Assembly (NCBI GenBank): GCA_006384855.1
Contig: VCJN01000861.1
Coordinates: 1 to 64,000 of the forward strand
Direction of reading: 5' to 3'
DNA: 64,000 nucleotides
DNA from: Tetraselmis striata
Taxonomy: Eukaryota; Chlorophyta; Chlorodendrophyceae; Chlorodendrales; Chlorodendraceae
Shown in pieces: positions 1 through 11,249 of this stretch. How positions within the stretch are numbered: position 1 is the stretch's first letter; every line of letters begins with the position of its first letter. Position numbers and translations under genes: made by a program. The notes beneath the pieces were generated by a model. It worked only from the letters and a program-made list of their open reading frames with translations. It searched no databases and was not told where the DNA came from.

Positions 1-94
1 CGGGGTCACAGAAGTGCAATTTAGCACGTAGTATAATACCAGTATCGACCACAGGGAGACCGGAGGAAAAATAAGATGGCTACGACGACCATGA

Positions 95-173
95 GTTCTG
101 CTTAAATGTAGGCTTTCTCCTTCCCCAGTGCTTTCCGTGCCTCTCTTGACGCTCTCTCTCTTACCAAAAAGTA
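95..173. repeat. Dispersed repeat R1, copy 1
   Basis: This roughly 80-base block starts GTTCTGCTTAAATGTAGGC and ends ACCAAAAAGTA. It recurs almost unchanged at 27957-28036, and its second half recurs at 51338-51380. The other two copies lie next to decayed mobile DNA, so it is probably the end of a transposable element. Otherwise bases 1-538 hold no gene I can support. A run of about 29 C occurs at 479-507, just before the first rimM exon. Confidence 0.75.
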
Positions 174-476
174 CTACGACGATGACCTACTCATGACCTC
201 ACAATGACCTACTCATCGGCGCGGCGCGCCAGAGCGGCGGCGGTCCCATCAAGTCCCGGCGGTCCCAGGGATGGCGACCCGGTCCCGGCTGTAGGCACGT
301 CGCCAAGCCTCCGCCTGCTGCCGTCACCATACACGTCACCTGGTCCCTGCGCTAGTCCCAGGGCTGGGAAAGTTCAGAGGCAAGGTTATTCGTCCTTCAA
401 CAAGCACATTCACCGCGCGAGGCCCGGTTGGGCGGCACCCGTCGCGGCGCACACTGCACGGCCGGGTTGTCGTTAT

Positions 477-508
<32 letters not shown>

Positions 509-538
509 CTTTGTTCAGTATTTATGCAACCGACGGGG

Positions 539-3500
539 ATGGCGGGCGTGGCGGCGCGGATGAGAGGGTTGCCGACGCCGGCCGCCGTGCCGTCGGCGCC
601 AACCTGCCGGCCGGCGCGCCTGTCTCGACCGTTCCTCAGCGGCCGCCTCGTGGCGCGAGGTGCGGCTAGAACAGGCCCGCGCTTTGCTTCCCTACTGGCG
701 CAGTCGCTGCAGTCACAGCGCAGCAGCAGAACGTCGGAGCATTCCCCCCCTTTTTATGAGTACAATATTGTACACGCCTGACCTGCGAGCGCCAGAGAAG
801 GGCAAGGGGGGGGGGGGGGGGGGGGCTGATTCTCCCGCTGCGATGTGTCATGCAATGTGGCCGTCCAATTTGGCACAGGCCTGTCTGGCGGTGCCATCCG
901 CCACCAGGGTCGACAGCTGGGTGCACAGGAGCGCTGGCGGGGCGCGATGGCCGCGGCGCAGGTGTGTGCGTGCGAGTGGCGCGAGCCGGGGGCTTGGACA
1001 GCCAGGGTGGGCTGAACTCCGGGGCCCAGTCCTGGCACCATCTGTGTGTATCATCCGCTCTGTGTTGCGGTGCGCTGTTGCGTACACGGGGGTCGCGCGT
1101 CCGGGTCCTCATCGAGCCCGCTGAGCTCTCAACGTCCATGTCAATGCACACACGGTATATTCCTGAGTGCGCGCGTATCCGGTGGCATGGTGGTGGGTGG
1201 TCAGGCGGGTGCAGGCGGGGAGGAGGACGCGGGCGGCATGGTGCAGATCGGGAGGATCAGCACGGCGCACGGCGTGCGCGGCGAGCTGAAAGTCATCCCG
1301 AGCACCGATTTCCCGGAGGAGCGCTTCATGACGCCCGGCGTGCGGTAAGCTGCCCCTCCCCTCCGCACTGACCGCCCCCACACGCTGAGCCACCGCGGGT
1401 AGCACCTTGGCGCATAGTCGCCAAGCTGTGGGGGGGACGGCATCCCGCCGTGGATCTGCGCCGTTGTGGGGTAGGCAGTCCCATGCTGAGGCTTGTAGTG
1501 GTGTGGGTCAGGTACCTGCAGGCGCCGATGGGCACGCGGAAGAGCGTCTCCGCTCCCTTTACGCCCGTGAGCCCCCACCCTGCTCCTCAGCGCCCTCATT
1601 TCTGCTACCTGCCCGCATGCCGAGGAGACCCCCCCCCCCCCCCCCCCCTTCACCCCCCCCCCCCCCCACACACACACACGCACGCTCTACGCGTTGGCTC
1701 TCCCCTCACCTGCCTCGTGCTTCGCCACCGGCAGGTGAACCTCACCGGCGGCAGGATGATCCTGAGCAAGGGGCGCGAGATGTGGCTGGTGCGGCTGGCG
1801 GAGGTCCGCTCCAAGGAGGAGGTGCGCCGCCGTCCCCCCCCCCCCCCCCCCCCCTTCATCCCCCGTCCCCGGTCTGCACGAAGAGGCAGAGCCGGGGGCA
1901 GAGGCGGATTGAAGTGAGATTGACACGCGCCGCGGTTGGCCTCGCAGGCGGACGCGCTCTCCAAGTTCACCCTGTTTGTGCGCGAGGGGAGCGGCCGGAG
2001 CTGGAGGCGGACGAGGTGTACGCGGCGGACCTCATTGACATGCCGGTGTTCCTGCAGGTGCGGCCGCGCGGACCGCTTTGGGAACAATTGTCCCTTACAA
2101 CTGGAGTGGTGGAGAGTTGGATCCGGGGAGGATCAACAGCAGGGCGGTGTTGCATGTGGCCGCGTGGGGGCAACGAGTAGACTCAGTCCAGTGGTCTAAA
2201 CCCTGCCTTTGATAAACAGGCAGCGCCTTCTGATATGGCGGCGCCACTGAACCCCCCCCCCCCCCCCCCCCTCTCCCCCCCTTGCCTACTGCCTGCCGTC
2301 TGTGGGTGGCCGCCATCAGGAGAGCGGAGAGCGGATAGGCACCGTGCAGGACATCTACACCGGCACCGGCGAGCACGACACCGTGCGGGTGGCGCTGCTG
2401 CCGGGCCCCGGGGAGACGCCGGCCGAGTCGGGGTGAGAGCGCGCCCGGCGCTCGCCACCCTGCCAGCCCCTGCAGTCCTGGGCGTGATGTACACAGATTG
2501 CATCATACATACATATACATATGTATAAATGTGTATGTTTGTGTATAACTAGATATCCATATATGCACACACACATAGATATACATATATATAAATATAT
2601 GAAGATATACATTGATACATGTATGTGTATGTGTATATATATATTAAGTATAGATATGAATATACATATACTTTTATATAGATAGGTATTTTTTGTATGG
2701 AATGTCAATATTATATTGACATAATGATCTTATGTGTGTATGCATATTGTGCCTGTCTACGCGGGGGAAGAGAGAGAGGAAGAGCGCGTGGATGCTGCTG
2801 AACATGGAGCAGTAAAGACGCCTGATTGTGTCGCGCTTTGTAACGATAATGAACGTGGAGCACAGATGTGGCCTCCCGGTGCTGCCGGGTGGTGCGACAG
2901 CATGCGGCACTCTGATGGCTGATGGCAGACGTTTTGTTGGCGAGTTTAATGCGAACGCGGTGGGGGTGTATACTACATAGACTGACGCTTCCTTTTCCGC
3001 ACCTGCGCCAGCACCTTCCTGATCCCCTACACGGCGGAGATGGTACCGGAGGTGGATGTGGCTGCGGGGCGGATGGTGATCGACCCGCCGGAGGGGCTTC
3101 TGGAGGCCACCACCGTCAAGGTGAGCTGAGGCCCTGCGCCACTCGCCATCCGCACGCCTCTGTGCCAACCCCCCGTACGTGATAACTAAACATCCGCTTC
3201 AAGATTCGATTTAGTACCAGGACAAGGACCAGGTGCATCAGCCGGATGACGATGAATCGGCATAATCGATAATTTGGTCGGCAATGTATCGATAGTATCG
3301 CGATATGAGCATGTCGGCAATTGGTCGAAAATATCGGTAATTCGGTCGGCAATTAGTCGATGCTATCGATGATTTCGTCGGCAATTGGTCGATGCTATCG
3401 ATAATTCCGTCTGCAATTGGTCTTTGCTGTCGTCAATCGATAATCTGATCGGCAATTGGTCGATATACTATCTTTGATTTTGTCGGCAATCGGTCGATAG

Positions 3501-4045
3501 CGCCACTATCGTCTTTATCGATAATCTGGTCGGCAATTGTTTGAAATTATCGAAGATTCGGTCGGCAATTTATCGAAACTTCTATCAAGAAGTTGGTCGG
3601 CAATTGGTCGATACTATCGATGATTTGACCGGCAACTTGTCGATACCATAGATAATCAGGGCGGGTAGAATTAAATCAAGGCTTGATTGGGCCAATGCAT
3701 TGACAGGAGAATGCTCTTGATTCGTTCATGCATCACGCAAATCATGATGCATGGATTATGGTCTTGATTTATGTAGGTCCATCGATTACAATCAATAAAT
3801 TATCGGATGAGACCGAATCTTATCAAAATATTGATGTTTGGTCCCTGAATTGATAACGATTCTTGGTATCTAGCCCTCAACCCTTGATGCGCATCCTCAG
3901 TGTTGACCCCCCTCCCCCCCCCCTCTTTCTCCCACTTCCCCACCCGACACAGCCCAAGAGCAAGCCCAAGCGCATGCCGCGCCGGCGGAAGGCAGGCAAT
4001 GACGCTCCCAACGACGCCACGGACTCGCCGCCAGCGGAGGCCTGA
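539..4045 (+). CDS. rimM: Plastid-type 16S rRNA-processing protein RimM
   Basis: RimM binds ribosomal protein S19 and assists 30S head maturation; a nuclear algal copy most likely serves the plastid ribosome. Exons by splice sites and phase: 539-659 (candidate targeting exon, Ala/Arg-rich), 1215-1344, 1512-1566, 1735-1821, 1948-2057, 2320-2432, 3012-3120, 3953-4045, about 272 residues. The N domain starts [18 protein letters not shown] and continues through [17 protein letters not shown] and [14 protein letters not shown]. The PRC-barrel part has [27 protein letters not shown] and MVIDPPEGL. The tail is Lys/Arg-rich ([13 protein letters not shown]). Exon 1 ends in phase 1 and exon 2 starts in the matching phase, which supports it, but it remains a prediction. 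Exon 5 is one base short: the frame shifts in a GGGG run at about 1984-1990, between FTLFVREG and RPELEADE. Intron 6 holds a microsatellite and intron 7 a minisatellite. Confidence 0.88.
2505..2720. repeat. TATG/TATA-rich microsatellite in rimM intron 6
   Basis: This AT-rich stretch is built of ATACATATATG-type and TGTGTATG-type units. It lies wholly inside the intron between rimM exons 6 and 7. It contrasts sharply with the GC-rich exons and has no coding signal. Confidence 0.8.
3240..3660. repeat. Degenerate TCGGCAATTGGTCGATA minisatellite in rimM intron 7
   Basis: A unit close to TCGGCAATTGGTCGATA followed by CTATCGATAATTTG recurs about ten times with drift in length and sequence. It makes the intron AT-rich and full of ATCGAT palindromes. 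It lies entirely within the 832-base last intron of rimM. Confidence 0.8.
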
Positions 4046-4078
4046 GGCAACTGCACCACAGACGCAGGGGCTCCGTCA

Positions 4079-4083
4079 TGTAA
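4079..4083 (+). terminator. TGTAA polyadenylation signal, rimM
   Basis: TGTAA lies 33 bases after the rimM stop codon. TGTAA is the usual green-algal polyadenylation signal. A second copy (GTGTAACC) follows about 25 bases later. Confidence 0.55.
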
Positions 4084-4434
4084 CCCTGTCATTATCCAAT
4101 GAGCGTGTAACCGACTGTCTCGCGCTCCTCCGATCTTGACTGCTCGGCCAGGGCACCCGGCTGGTGTGTGGGCGCAATGTGTGGGGAAGCATGACAGAGT
4201 AAGATGTGTGTAGGTGTATAGCTCATAGTCTCAAAGTAGAACGCCTTCGTCTAATTTCAGTCTATGGGGGATGGGATCCCTTCGCCCAAAGCGGAGTGAG
4301 GGGCGGTGCCCCGCACAACTTCCCTCAGACAAAGGACGATGGGTGCCTGAGGGTAGGAGATAGTGCTGTGTGAGGGGCTCAGCCACGAGGAATCACTACG
4401 CCGCCAGCCGCTGGGAGAGGGGATAAGGGACTTG

Positions 4435-5150
4435 GCCCCCCAGAGGGCTGAATGCTACAGGCTACGGCTGGCCCTGTGCGGGTTCATGCAGCCGGGCCGT
4501 GAGACGGCTGGCCTGTGTAGCTTTTAAACACCGGGCGAGGATAAAGCCGTAAGAAATTTCAATTACAGTTTGGTAGCAATGTCGGTGGTGGCGATGCAAG
4601 GCGAGTCACGCAGGCCCGCGTACGTGAGGGAGGGCGAAGGGCGAGCGGAGGGCGTTCCCCCCAAACGTTGCTGCACAAAATCAAGCAACGAAACTGAGCG
4701 AATTGAATACAAGGGGGTCTATGTGTGCAAGTGAATGGAGACACATAGAGGGACCGCAGTCTGAGCCAAGCCGCCTGCGCATGTGTGGTGGCGGTGGGGT
4801 GTTTGTGTGGGGGGGGGGGGGGGGATGGGGGCATGTAGGATGGGCATGCTGGCGACCTGGCTGTCAAGAGGTGAGCCACCCTCGCGTTCAAAGGTCAAGA
4901 CAGACCCGCTTGGCATCAGGGATTCAGGGGGAGCTTTCTAACTCATCGGGGGGGCTCACATGTTGACAAGGGTTGCGAGTCGGCATCGACTTCGCCATTA
5001 TTCATCATCGCCTTGGCCTTTCAGAGGGTTGCACGCTACGCGCTTTAATTAGTGGACCCTATCCGGGTCGGTGCAGCTAATAACTAGCTTGGCTCGTCCG
5101 GGAATAGAGTTGTAAGAAATTTCATATTTTAAAATTAATCATCGCGGGCG
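4435..5150. repeat. Two copies of a GTAAGAAATTT-ended dispersed repeat; no gene
   Basis: The stretches at about 4435-4570 and 5015-5150 are related to each other and to 56575-56715. Shared parts are CAGAGGG, GCTACGCGCTTT, a CCCTATGCGGGTTCG-like core, GCCGGGCCGTGAGACGGCTGGCC and a terminal GTAAGAAATTTCA. The wider interval 4084-5846 has no credible gene; it also holds G runs at about 4811-4825 and 5451-5475. Confidence 0.6.
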
Positions 5151-5846
5151 ACTCAGCGGTGACGGGATGGACCGGGTCGTCACTTTCGGTGGCTGCTCAA
5201 TTGGGCAGCGGCTGTGGCATGCGGCGCTGGCCACTGCCACCGCGGCGGCACGAGCTGCCCCGCCCACTGTGCCCATGTCCTGCGACTGCGAGCTCCTCTG
5301 GCATGGAGATGAGCAGCGCGTCCTCCCTGTGAGCGTGGGCGCATGCCGTGCATGGAATGGAGGCGGCGGGACGGGGCGGTCGGCTGAGGGAAAAGCAGCC
5401 GAGGGAGGCCGCCACGGGTGTCTGCTGCACGAGGGATCCTTTTTTTGGGAGGGGGGGGGGGGGGGGGGGGGGGGAGGGAGCCCCTAAACTGATATCATTA
5501 ATGCTTTGTGGTTGTCCAGGTCATGCTCGCACTCATTCGCTTGAGCAACAGCACCAGCAGCCTCAGCCGGCTGCACATCCTGCTCGGACTCATGCTCCCC
5601 TCCGAAGAGTTCAATTTCGCAAGGAACAATTGCGCGGCGTGATGAGAGTCGCGCACGCGCAGTCGCCAGCCTTGGCGGCCTCAGTCTTGCCGTTACGTAC
5701 AGGCCGCGTGGGAGCCGCGGGCGGCGGCGCGGCGCGGTGGGCATGTCCGTTCCCTGGCAGGATTTGTTTCCTCTGCTCCTTGTGCGCGAGGGGCATTGCG
5801 CGGGAGTGTCGACACACATTCCCACTCCCCTCCCATGGGCAGCGCG

Positions 5847-5978
5847 CTACTTGACGAAGCGCAGCTGGCGCCCGGTGCGTCGCCACTCCTCCGCCGCACA
5901 GGGCAGCAGCTCCGCAGCGGCAGCGCTCAGCGTAAGGAAGCCGCAGTTGCGGCAGCGCCAGGAGCTGCGAGAGAAAGG
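5847..5978 (-). CDS. Candidate terminal exon with a CxxCG motif
   Basis: After an acceptor (TCTCGCAG) the minus strand reads WRCRNCGFLTLSAAAAELL and ends QLRFVK at a TAG stop. A C-rich (sense) run lies just before the acceptor, as in other introns here. It lies downstream of the leucine-rich-repeat exons at 6713-7291 and may be the end of that gene. However, its phase needs an unidentified intermediate exon, because the repeat exon ends in phase 0 and this frame needs phase 2. The CxxC may be half of a zinc ribbon. No family is recognised. Confidence 0.25.
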   Translation of the reverse strand, partial: PFSRSSWRCRNCGFLTLSAAAAELLPCAAEEWRRTGRQLRFVK

Positions 5979-5984
5979 CCGCCA

Positions 5985-6015
<31 letters not shown>

Positions 6016-6294
6016 CATGTCAGGGCCCGGCCATGCAAGTGCCAGGAATGGAGAAACAAGAAGTCAGAATACAGCAACAATACAGAACTCAACAATACAA
6101 TACTCCCACGCAAAGGTGCCAAAAGTCTGTTGTTTTTGGCCCACGAACCATATGTAATTATATGCTACTTTGTGCAGAAGAACAAACTCCCCTCCCCGTC
6201 TCGCACATAGGGAGCACCTATGCCTGGGTCAAAACATACGTGAATACATCCCCAAATAACAACAAAACCATCGCGACAATGTCGTGCAACAGGT

Positions 6295-6514
6295 CATCGG
6301 AGGGGGCAGCTACTTATGTACTCATATGGGGAGCTCGTCCGTAGGTGCGTCGAGAGGGAGTTTCGTGATTGTGGAGCGCGGCTTGTTGAAATACTGAGGG
6401 TCGTCTGGCGACTCGGTGGACCCTTGCTACGTTTATATGCACCATTTTGCCACCGGCACTGGAAGCAGCCTCAACTGTGAACGCAACTGCCCAAACGCCT
6501 TGGGTTCCGACGAC
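6295..6514. repeat. Duplicated block D1, inverted relative to 10927-11143
   Basis: About 200 bases starting near TACTCATATGGGGAGCTCGT and ending near CAAACGCCTTGGGTTCCGACG reappear in reverse complement at 10927-11143 with scattered differences. The similarity extends through the TTTATGTAC segment that provides the TATA-like box of the secreted-protein gene at 11250. This copy lies below the leucine-rich-repeat exons. Its translation is related to the other copy's but is interrupted. Confidence 0.85.
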
Positions 6515-6712
6515 GTCCGAGCGCACTGCTTGACACTTTGGATGTTGTTTGACACTTTCCTTATCGAAAGAAGGGTTGACATCTGCACGGGGCCGACCTC
6601 CTTCCACACGCACACCGACCTAAGGATGGGTATTTGGAAAGAGGGCGGGAGAGGGGTGTGTGTGGGGGGGGGGGGGGGGGGGGGGAGACAGGGTGCTCCC
6701 ACCAGCACCCAC

Positions 6713-7291
6713 CTCGGCCGGCAGGCGCTGCCTAAGCGGATTGCCGCGCAGGTCGAGGCTCTCCAGCGCCGCGAGGCCTCCTACGCCACCTGCAGCCACC
6801 CAGCGGCGTGGCGTCCGTCAGCGCCGTGCATCCTGACCCTGAGCTGTGCCAGCCGCAGCGGCAGCAGCGTGCCTCGCTCACCAGGCAGGCGCGGCAGCCG
6901 ATTGTGGCTGAGGTCGAGGTGGCGCAGGCCGGCGGCGCCCCACAGCGCGTCGGGCAGCTGGTCCAGCCCGTTGCCCGCGAGCGACAGCGCCGTCAGGCTC
7001 GGCAGCCGCTCCAGCGCTCTCGCCAGCCGGCACACGCAGGGGTCGCCCACCTAAGCCCGGCACGCGGGGGGGAGGGGGGGGGGGGGGGGGGGGGGCAATG
7101 GGGGGGGGGCTCAGGCGGCGCATCGCTGCATGCGGAAGGGGCAGCGGCGAGGGCAGGATCGCCTTGACGCGCACCTTCTCGCACAGCATGTTGTGGCACA
7201 CCAACTCCGGCGACGCCTCTAGCCGCAGGCTGCCCACGCTCCGCGGCTGCCGCACCGCCGCCGCCAAGGAGGTGCACTCGACGCGGTCCGG
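6713..7291 (-). CDS. Leucine-rich-repeat protein (partial gene)
   Basis: Three consecutive minus-strand exons join in phase: 7291-7175, 7050-6882 and 6789-6713. The first gives PDRVECTSLAAAVRQPRS and ELVCHNMLCEK. The second and third carry plant-type leucine-rich repeats: ALERLPSLTALSLAGNGL, ALWGAAGLRHLDLSHNRL and GGLAALESLDLRGNPL, with LxxLxLxxNxL spacing. Such repeats form a solenoid for protein binding; the partner is unknown. Sense-strand C runs lie in both flanking introns. Neither the first nor the last exon is certain. Possible 5' sequence lies at 7500-8030 and a possible last exon at 5847-5978. No signal peptide or kinase domain is visible, so I cannot assign it beyond an LRR protein. 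Confidence 0.65.
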
Positions 7292-7508
7292 CTAGGGCGC
7301 AGGCAGGGCCCCCGTCAGGTGCCGGCTTCTCCGGATGCTGGTGCTGTAGCTTGCGGGGATGGCGAGTAGGGAACAAACTACCCCAAAGGCGGAGTTCAAG
7401 GCGACCTGCCTCCCTCCGACCCGCTTAACTTTTCATGCTTGTATATGATGACGGCGTGTGCTAGCAGGGACGTATGACCGCTTGCGCGCCCGTATATCGG
7501 TGTGTTTC

Positions 7509-8024
7509 TTATTGTAGAATCACGTCTTCGAAAGGAAAGGGGATAGTGCCGTCGACATTTAGTGATGGCTCCATCAGCGAGAGCACCCGACGGGCCAGCC
7601 AGCCAGTCAGCCAGCAGCTAGCCATCGCACCTGATGGGAACTTTCTGGGCCTCCCGCCACGTCTGCTGGCGTACCCTGGCTCGTAGGACGCCGCCACGTC
7701 GGCGCGCCGAGGACGGGACTCCCCGCGGTAGCGGAGCGCATTGCGGCCGCTGACAAGCGGCATCCGGTGCGGCGCAGCATCGCCCGCACCGGGGTTTTTT
7801 GGGGGGGGGGGGGGGGGGGGGGGGGGGTTGGGGGGTGCACGGGGCGGGCCGCCGAGCGGATGGCGGGCGAGTGCCGGCCTGTGCCGTGCTCGAGCTTCTG
7901 CAGCGCGTCTGCCGCTGTCCGTCCAGCACTGTTTGCTAGGTGCCGGTGCCCCGGCACAACGCGGCCCGCCGCGCCGGGTTCGCCGGCGGTGCGCAGTGAG
8001 CGTTTGTCGCGTCGTCGTAGTCAT
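7509..8024 (-). other. Open minus-strand stretch, possible upstream exons
   Basis: One minus-strand frame is open for 171 codons across a run of about 25 C (sense). It ends EPSLNVDGTIPFPFEDVILQ. It may contain 5' exons of the leucine-rich-repeat gene below it, for example around LANSAGRTAADALQKLEHG and RNALRYRGESRPRRADVAA. I could not find splice sites that join in phase, and no domain is recognisable. The gap 7292-7508 shows nothing. Confidence 0.2.
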
Positions 8025-8039
8025 TTACCGGTACAACGC

Positions 8040-10926
8040 AGGTGATGGTTTCGGAGCAATTCGCCCGCAACTTCGTCGCGATCCGCTGATATATATATGA
8101 GCCGCAGCGGCAAAACCCGCGCGTCTTATGCGTCAAACCCGTTGCTACAGTACGGTACGGGTGTTCCGCCCGCGGAGGTTGTGGCCGGGCTACTGCACTT
8201 TATGATACAATTGCTGCCCGCCGATTGGCCCAAATTCATGCCATGCCTAAGACGTCCCTTGAACATTGCCCTGCATATGGCGGAAGAGAATCCGAGAGTA
8301 TCGAATATGTTGCTTGGTGGAGTCCCCGCGGTGGTGTATCGCCGTCATTACACCCCTGCACATAAGTTTGTGGTCCCTTTTCGGCAGTCTCAAGACTTCA
8401 GAAGTCTAGGGTACCTAAGCGTAGGGTACATGAGATGAAACCCTGGAATCTCAGAGGGTTTTATAAAATCTGCATGACGAGTGGCTCAAACCGAAGCTTA
8501 AAGACCTTTGACTAGCATGGGTGTCACGCTGCACTAGGTGCGTGGATAGGCGTCGCCTGCAACTGCACAAAAACCAGGGTCGGTATCACGCACACGCCGA
8601 CGCGCGTGCATAGGCAACCAAACGGCGGGATGGCCATGAACGCGTGAGGAAACACATTGGCGAGGGGCTCGGGTGCATTTGGTTGGGGTGCAGCCGTGTG
8701 GGCGGCGGCTAGTACATGTCGCGTTGCGATACTTGCATGCCATCAGTGTCGGCCACGCTCAGCAACACCCCCTTGGCTTTAAAACGCTATAACTTCTCAG
8801 GGTTTGCTCAGAAAATTGTTTTAAAAATACCATGCAATTGCTCGTTCAAATCTGCGTCGAACCCAATCTTTCAAAATCAATAAATCGATTTTTTGGGCCC
8901 CGGCAAAATTCCCCAAAGATGATCATCCAAGTTGCCCCTAACTGCCTCATGTGCCCATCCATGTCGGGCGCGCGTGGCTTTGCGCCAAGTGCGTGTCTAA
9001 GCCCCATACTCGGCTGTGCGAGAGCGTTATGTGTGTGGATGACCACGGACCACCAACACTTGGCATGTGCCGCCTCATAGCGATACACACATCTACCGGC
9101 CAAAATGCCATTTTTCCACAGCATTTTTCAAGGAATTTCATATTAATTAAAGTCCACGCCCCTACCGCGCCACCCCGCCCACGAAACGGTGCAACTGGCA
9201 TTCCACCACGCGCCCCCATAGTAGAGCATCGCCCTACGCCAAGGGGCCCATCGAGCGCCTCTCCTACGTGCGTTCGCCACCGAAACAGCAGCATTTTCAC
9301 CCCAAAATGGCAAAACTGCTCCCCACAGTGGCCAACTTGTCGTTGGGGTGTCACGTCGTGCCTATAGCGACATGCTTTCAGTGGCCTACACGCACGGTGT
9401 GTGCAACTTGTGCCAAGGGGCGTATTCACCGAGTTTGGTGCGACAAGTGCCGCTTTTTCCATAGGTTTGGACGGTTGGCGCAACCCACAATTTTCCGGCG
9501 CCAACGCATCATGCACTGATTTCGCGGTTTTTAAAGGGCGCCCACAAATGGTCGTGTTGTCGCGCGGGTGGGTATAAAGCGCGCGATAGGCGTTCGCCCG
9601 AACTATTCCCATTGTAGTTAGCATGTATGCACATGCAGCCGGCGTTATCCTCGCCCATGCATGCGCTTTCCGATCGAAAATGCCAAACCCGGACTTATGT
9701 GGAGGGGTGTAATTTGGGGTTGCTGGTTCCGGAGTTATATGGGATTTGCGTTATGTTATTTGGATTTTTAAACTGCGCCTCGCTGGTTTAAAAAGTAGTG
9801 CTCACAAAGTGCTTTCGATTCCCCAGGGTCATGCTTATACCACCGCACCGTAGACAGTGGAGTAAGCGCGGGGCGGCTCCCCCCAATCAACAACAATTTG
9901 CTCGACTATCGGCGCATGGGTCCGCGCGCATGTTGTAGCATATGTCACCCATGATCAAGGGGGGGAGCCGAAATGACGACGACGGGGTCAATGCGACGTG
10001 GAGACCCATCCACAAGGTCCTCGCGCATGGGAGCTTGCGTGGAGTGGCATATTACATGCCCCCATCAAGAGCACCCACCCACAATGAGTTGGGTGGCTGG
10101 CATACCAGAGTACGTAGCGGGCGGTGTCTTTGACACGCCGCGGATTTTGCCGTTTGATCACAATGTAGCCCTGCTCACAGGATTTCTACTGCGCTATTCA
10201 GATCTAAATTCTGATAAAACAGCGAAATGTTATGAATTTCTGCGTGATTGCAAGCAGATTAATTTCTCTTTGCATGGCGAACCACCGGCCATTTTGCGAA
10301 TGTCGCATGCAGCCGCTAGCTGACCATAGACGCCAAGCCACGCGCCGAGCAACACGGGTTAGGTGGCTAACATATGTATTTTGACGACCATGGGAGAAAA
10401 CACGGTCCTCTATAGAGACTATTCAAATGCCGGCCTGCCGTGCGCTCAAATTAACCCGCCACGGCTACCGTGACATCGGCACAACTACCCCGGTTTGATT
10501 CCAACACATGTTGCAATACTGATATTGCCACCTGACAGGTGCCGCGCGCGCACCGCACACCGTCGCATTGACCCTAGCTCACCGTGTGCACGCCCTGTTA
10601 TGAGTTTCCGGGCAATGACCCCAACGGCAGAGGTTTTGCTTGGCTTTATCGACTAGAATCGCCTCAGCAAGCGAAAACACGCGCATAAACATGCAGTGAC
10701 TTTTGTGTCCAGCTGTATGCCGCTACGATTATAGTCGTCAGCAGTGTAAGTATTGAGGCAGCTCGGCTAGTACAGTACTGCTGGTACTGGTGGCAGCTCC
10801 GCCCCGGCTCGGATTTCTGCCGTCGTCGATATCGACGGGCCGACCCAGGTTCGTCGACAGTAACCCGGTCGGCCCATCGCTTAGCCCTCGGGTTTCTGTC
10901 GACGAACAAACGACAGGAACGCCTGG
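8040..10926. other. Uncharacterised lower-GC region with weak ORFs
   Basis: This block differs in base composition from the surrounding genes and has no convincing gene. A plus-strand ORF at 8097-8438 (113 codons, starting MSRSGKTRASYASNPLL just after ATATATAT) and another at 9973-10323 (116 codons, ending EPPAILRMSHAAAS) look the least random. A minus-strand ORF at 8947-9624 overlaps plus-strand ORFs and has no domain. The plus ORFs could be remnants of mobile-element proteins; that is a guess from position and composition. Confidence 0.25.
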
Positions 10927-11143
10927 TCGTCGTCGAAACCCAAGGCGTTTGGGCAGTTGTGTTCACAGCTGAGACTGCTGCCAGTGTCGGTGGCGCAACG
11001 GTGTACATAAACGTAGCAAGGGTCCGCCGAGTCGCCAGACCCATATTCCAACAAGCTGCGCCCCACAATTTCGAAATCCCTCTCAACGCACCTACGGACG
11101 AGCTCCCCATATGAGTATCCGTACATAAATACCGCCCCCTGCC
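10927..11143. repeat. Duplicated block D2, partner of 6295-6514
   Basis: This is the inverted partner of D1. Read on the minus strand it is open and encodes a cysteine-containing segment (DPCYVYVHRCATDTGSSLSC, then EHNCPNALGFDDD). The related D1 frame keeps DPCYVYMHHFATGTGSSLNC. The conserved cysteines suggest the block once coded for protein. Its distal end overlaps the TATA-like box of the next gene. Confidence 0.8.
11124..11131 (+). promoter_or_regulatory. TATA-like box of the secreted-protein gene
   Basis: CATAAATA lies about 120 bases before the ATG at 11250. It sits at the end of duplicated block D2, so the promoter may have been copied with that block. Start-site mapping is not possible from sequence alone. 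Confidence 0.35.
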
Positions 11144-11249
11144 GCCCGTTGTTCTGCTGGCACCAGACACTTCCGGAGACGTCTTTCGCGACATCAGTGC
11201 CTGCCGGACAACGCCTCTGATTCAACTGGCTCGACAGCTCGGATCCGCC

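Noticed and set aside
842-1151. Overlapping ORFs on both strands near 660-1150
   Set aside because: They span a G run inside the predicted first rimM intron, show no domain and are open only because of GC-rich composition.
8947-9624. 225-codon minus-strand ORF
   Set aside because: It overlaps open plus-strand frames, has no domain or splice structure and begins without a convincing start context.
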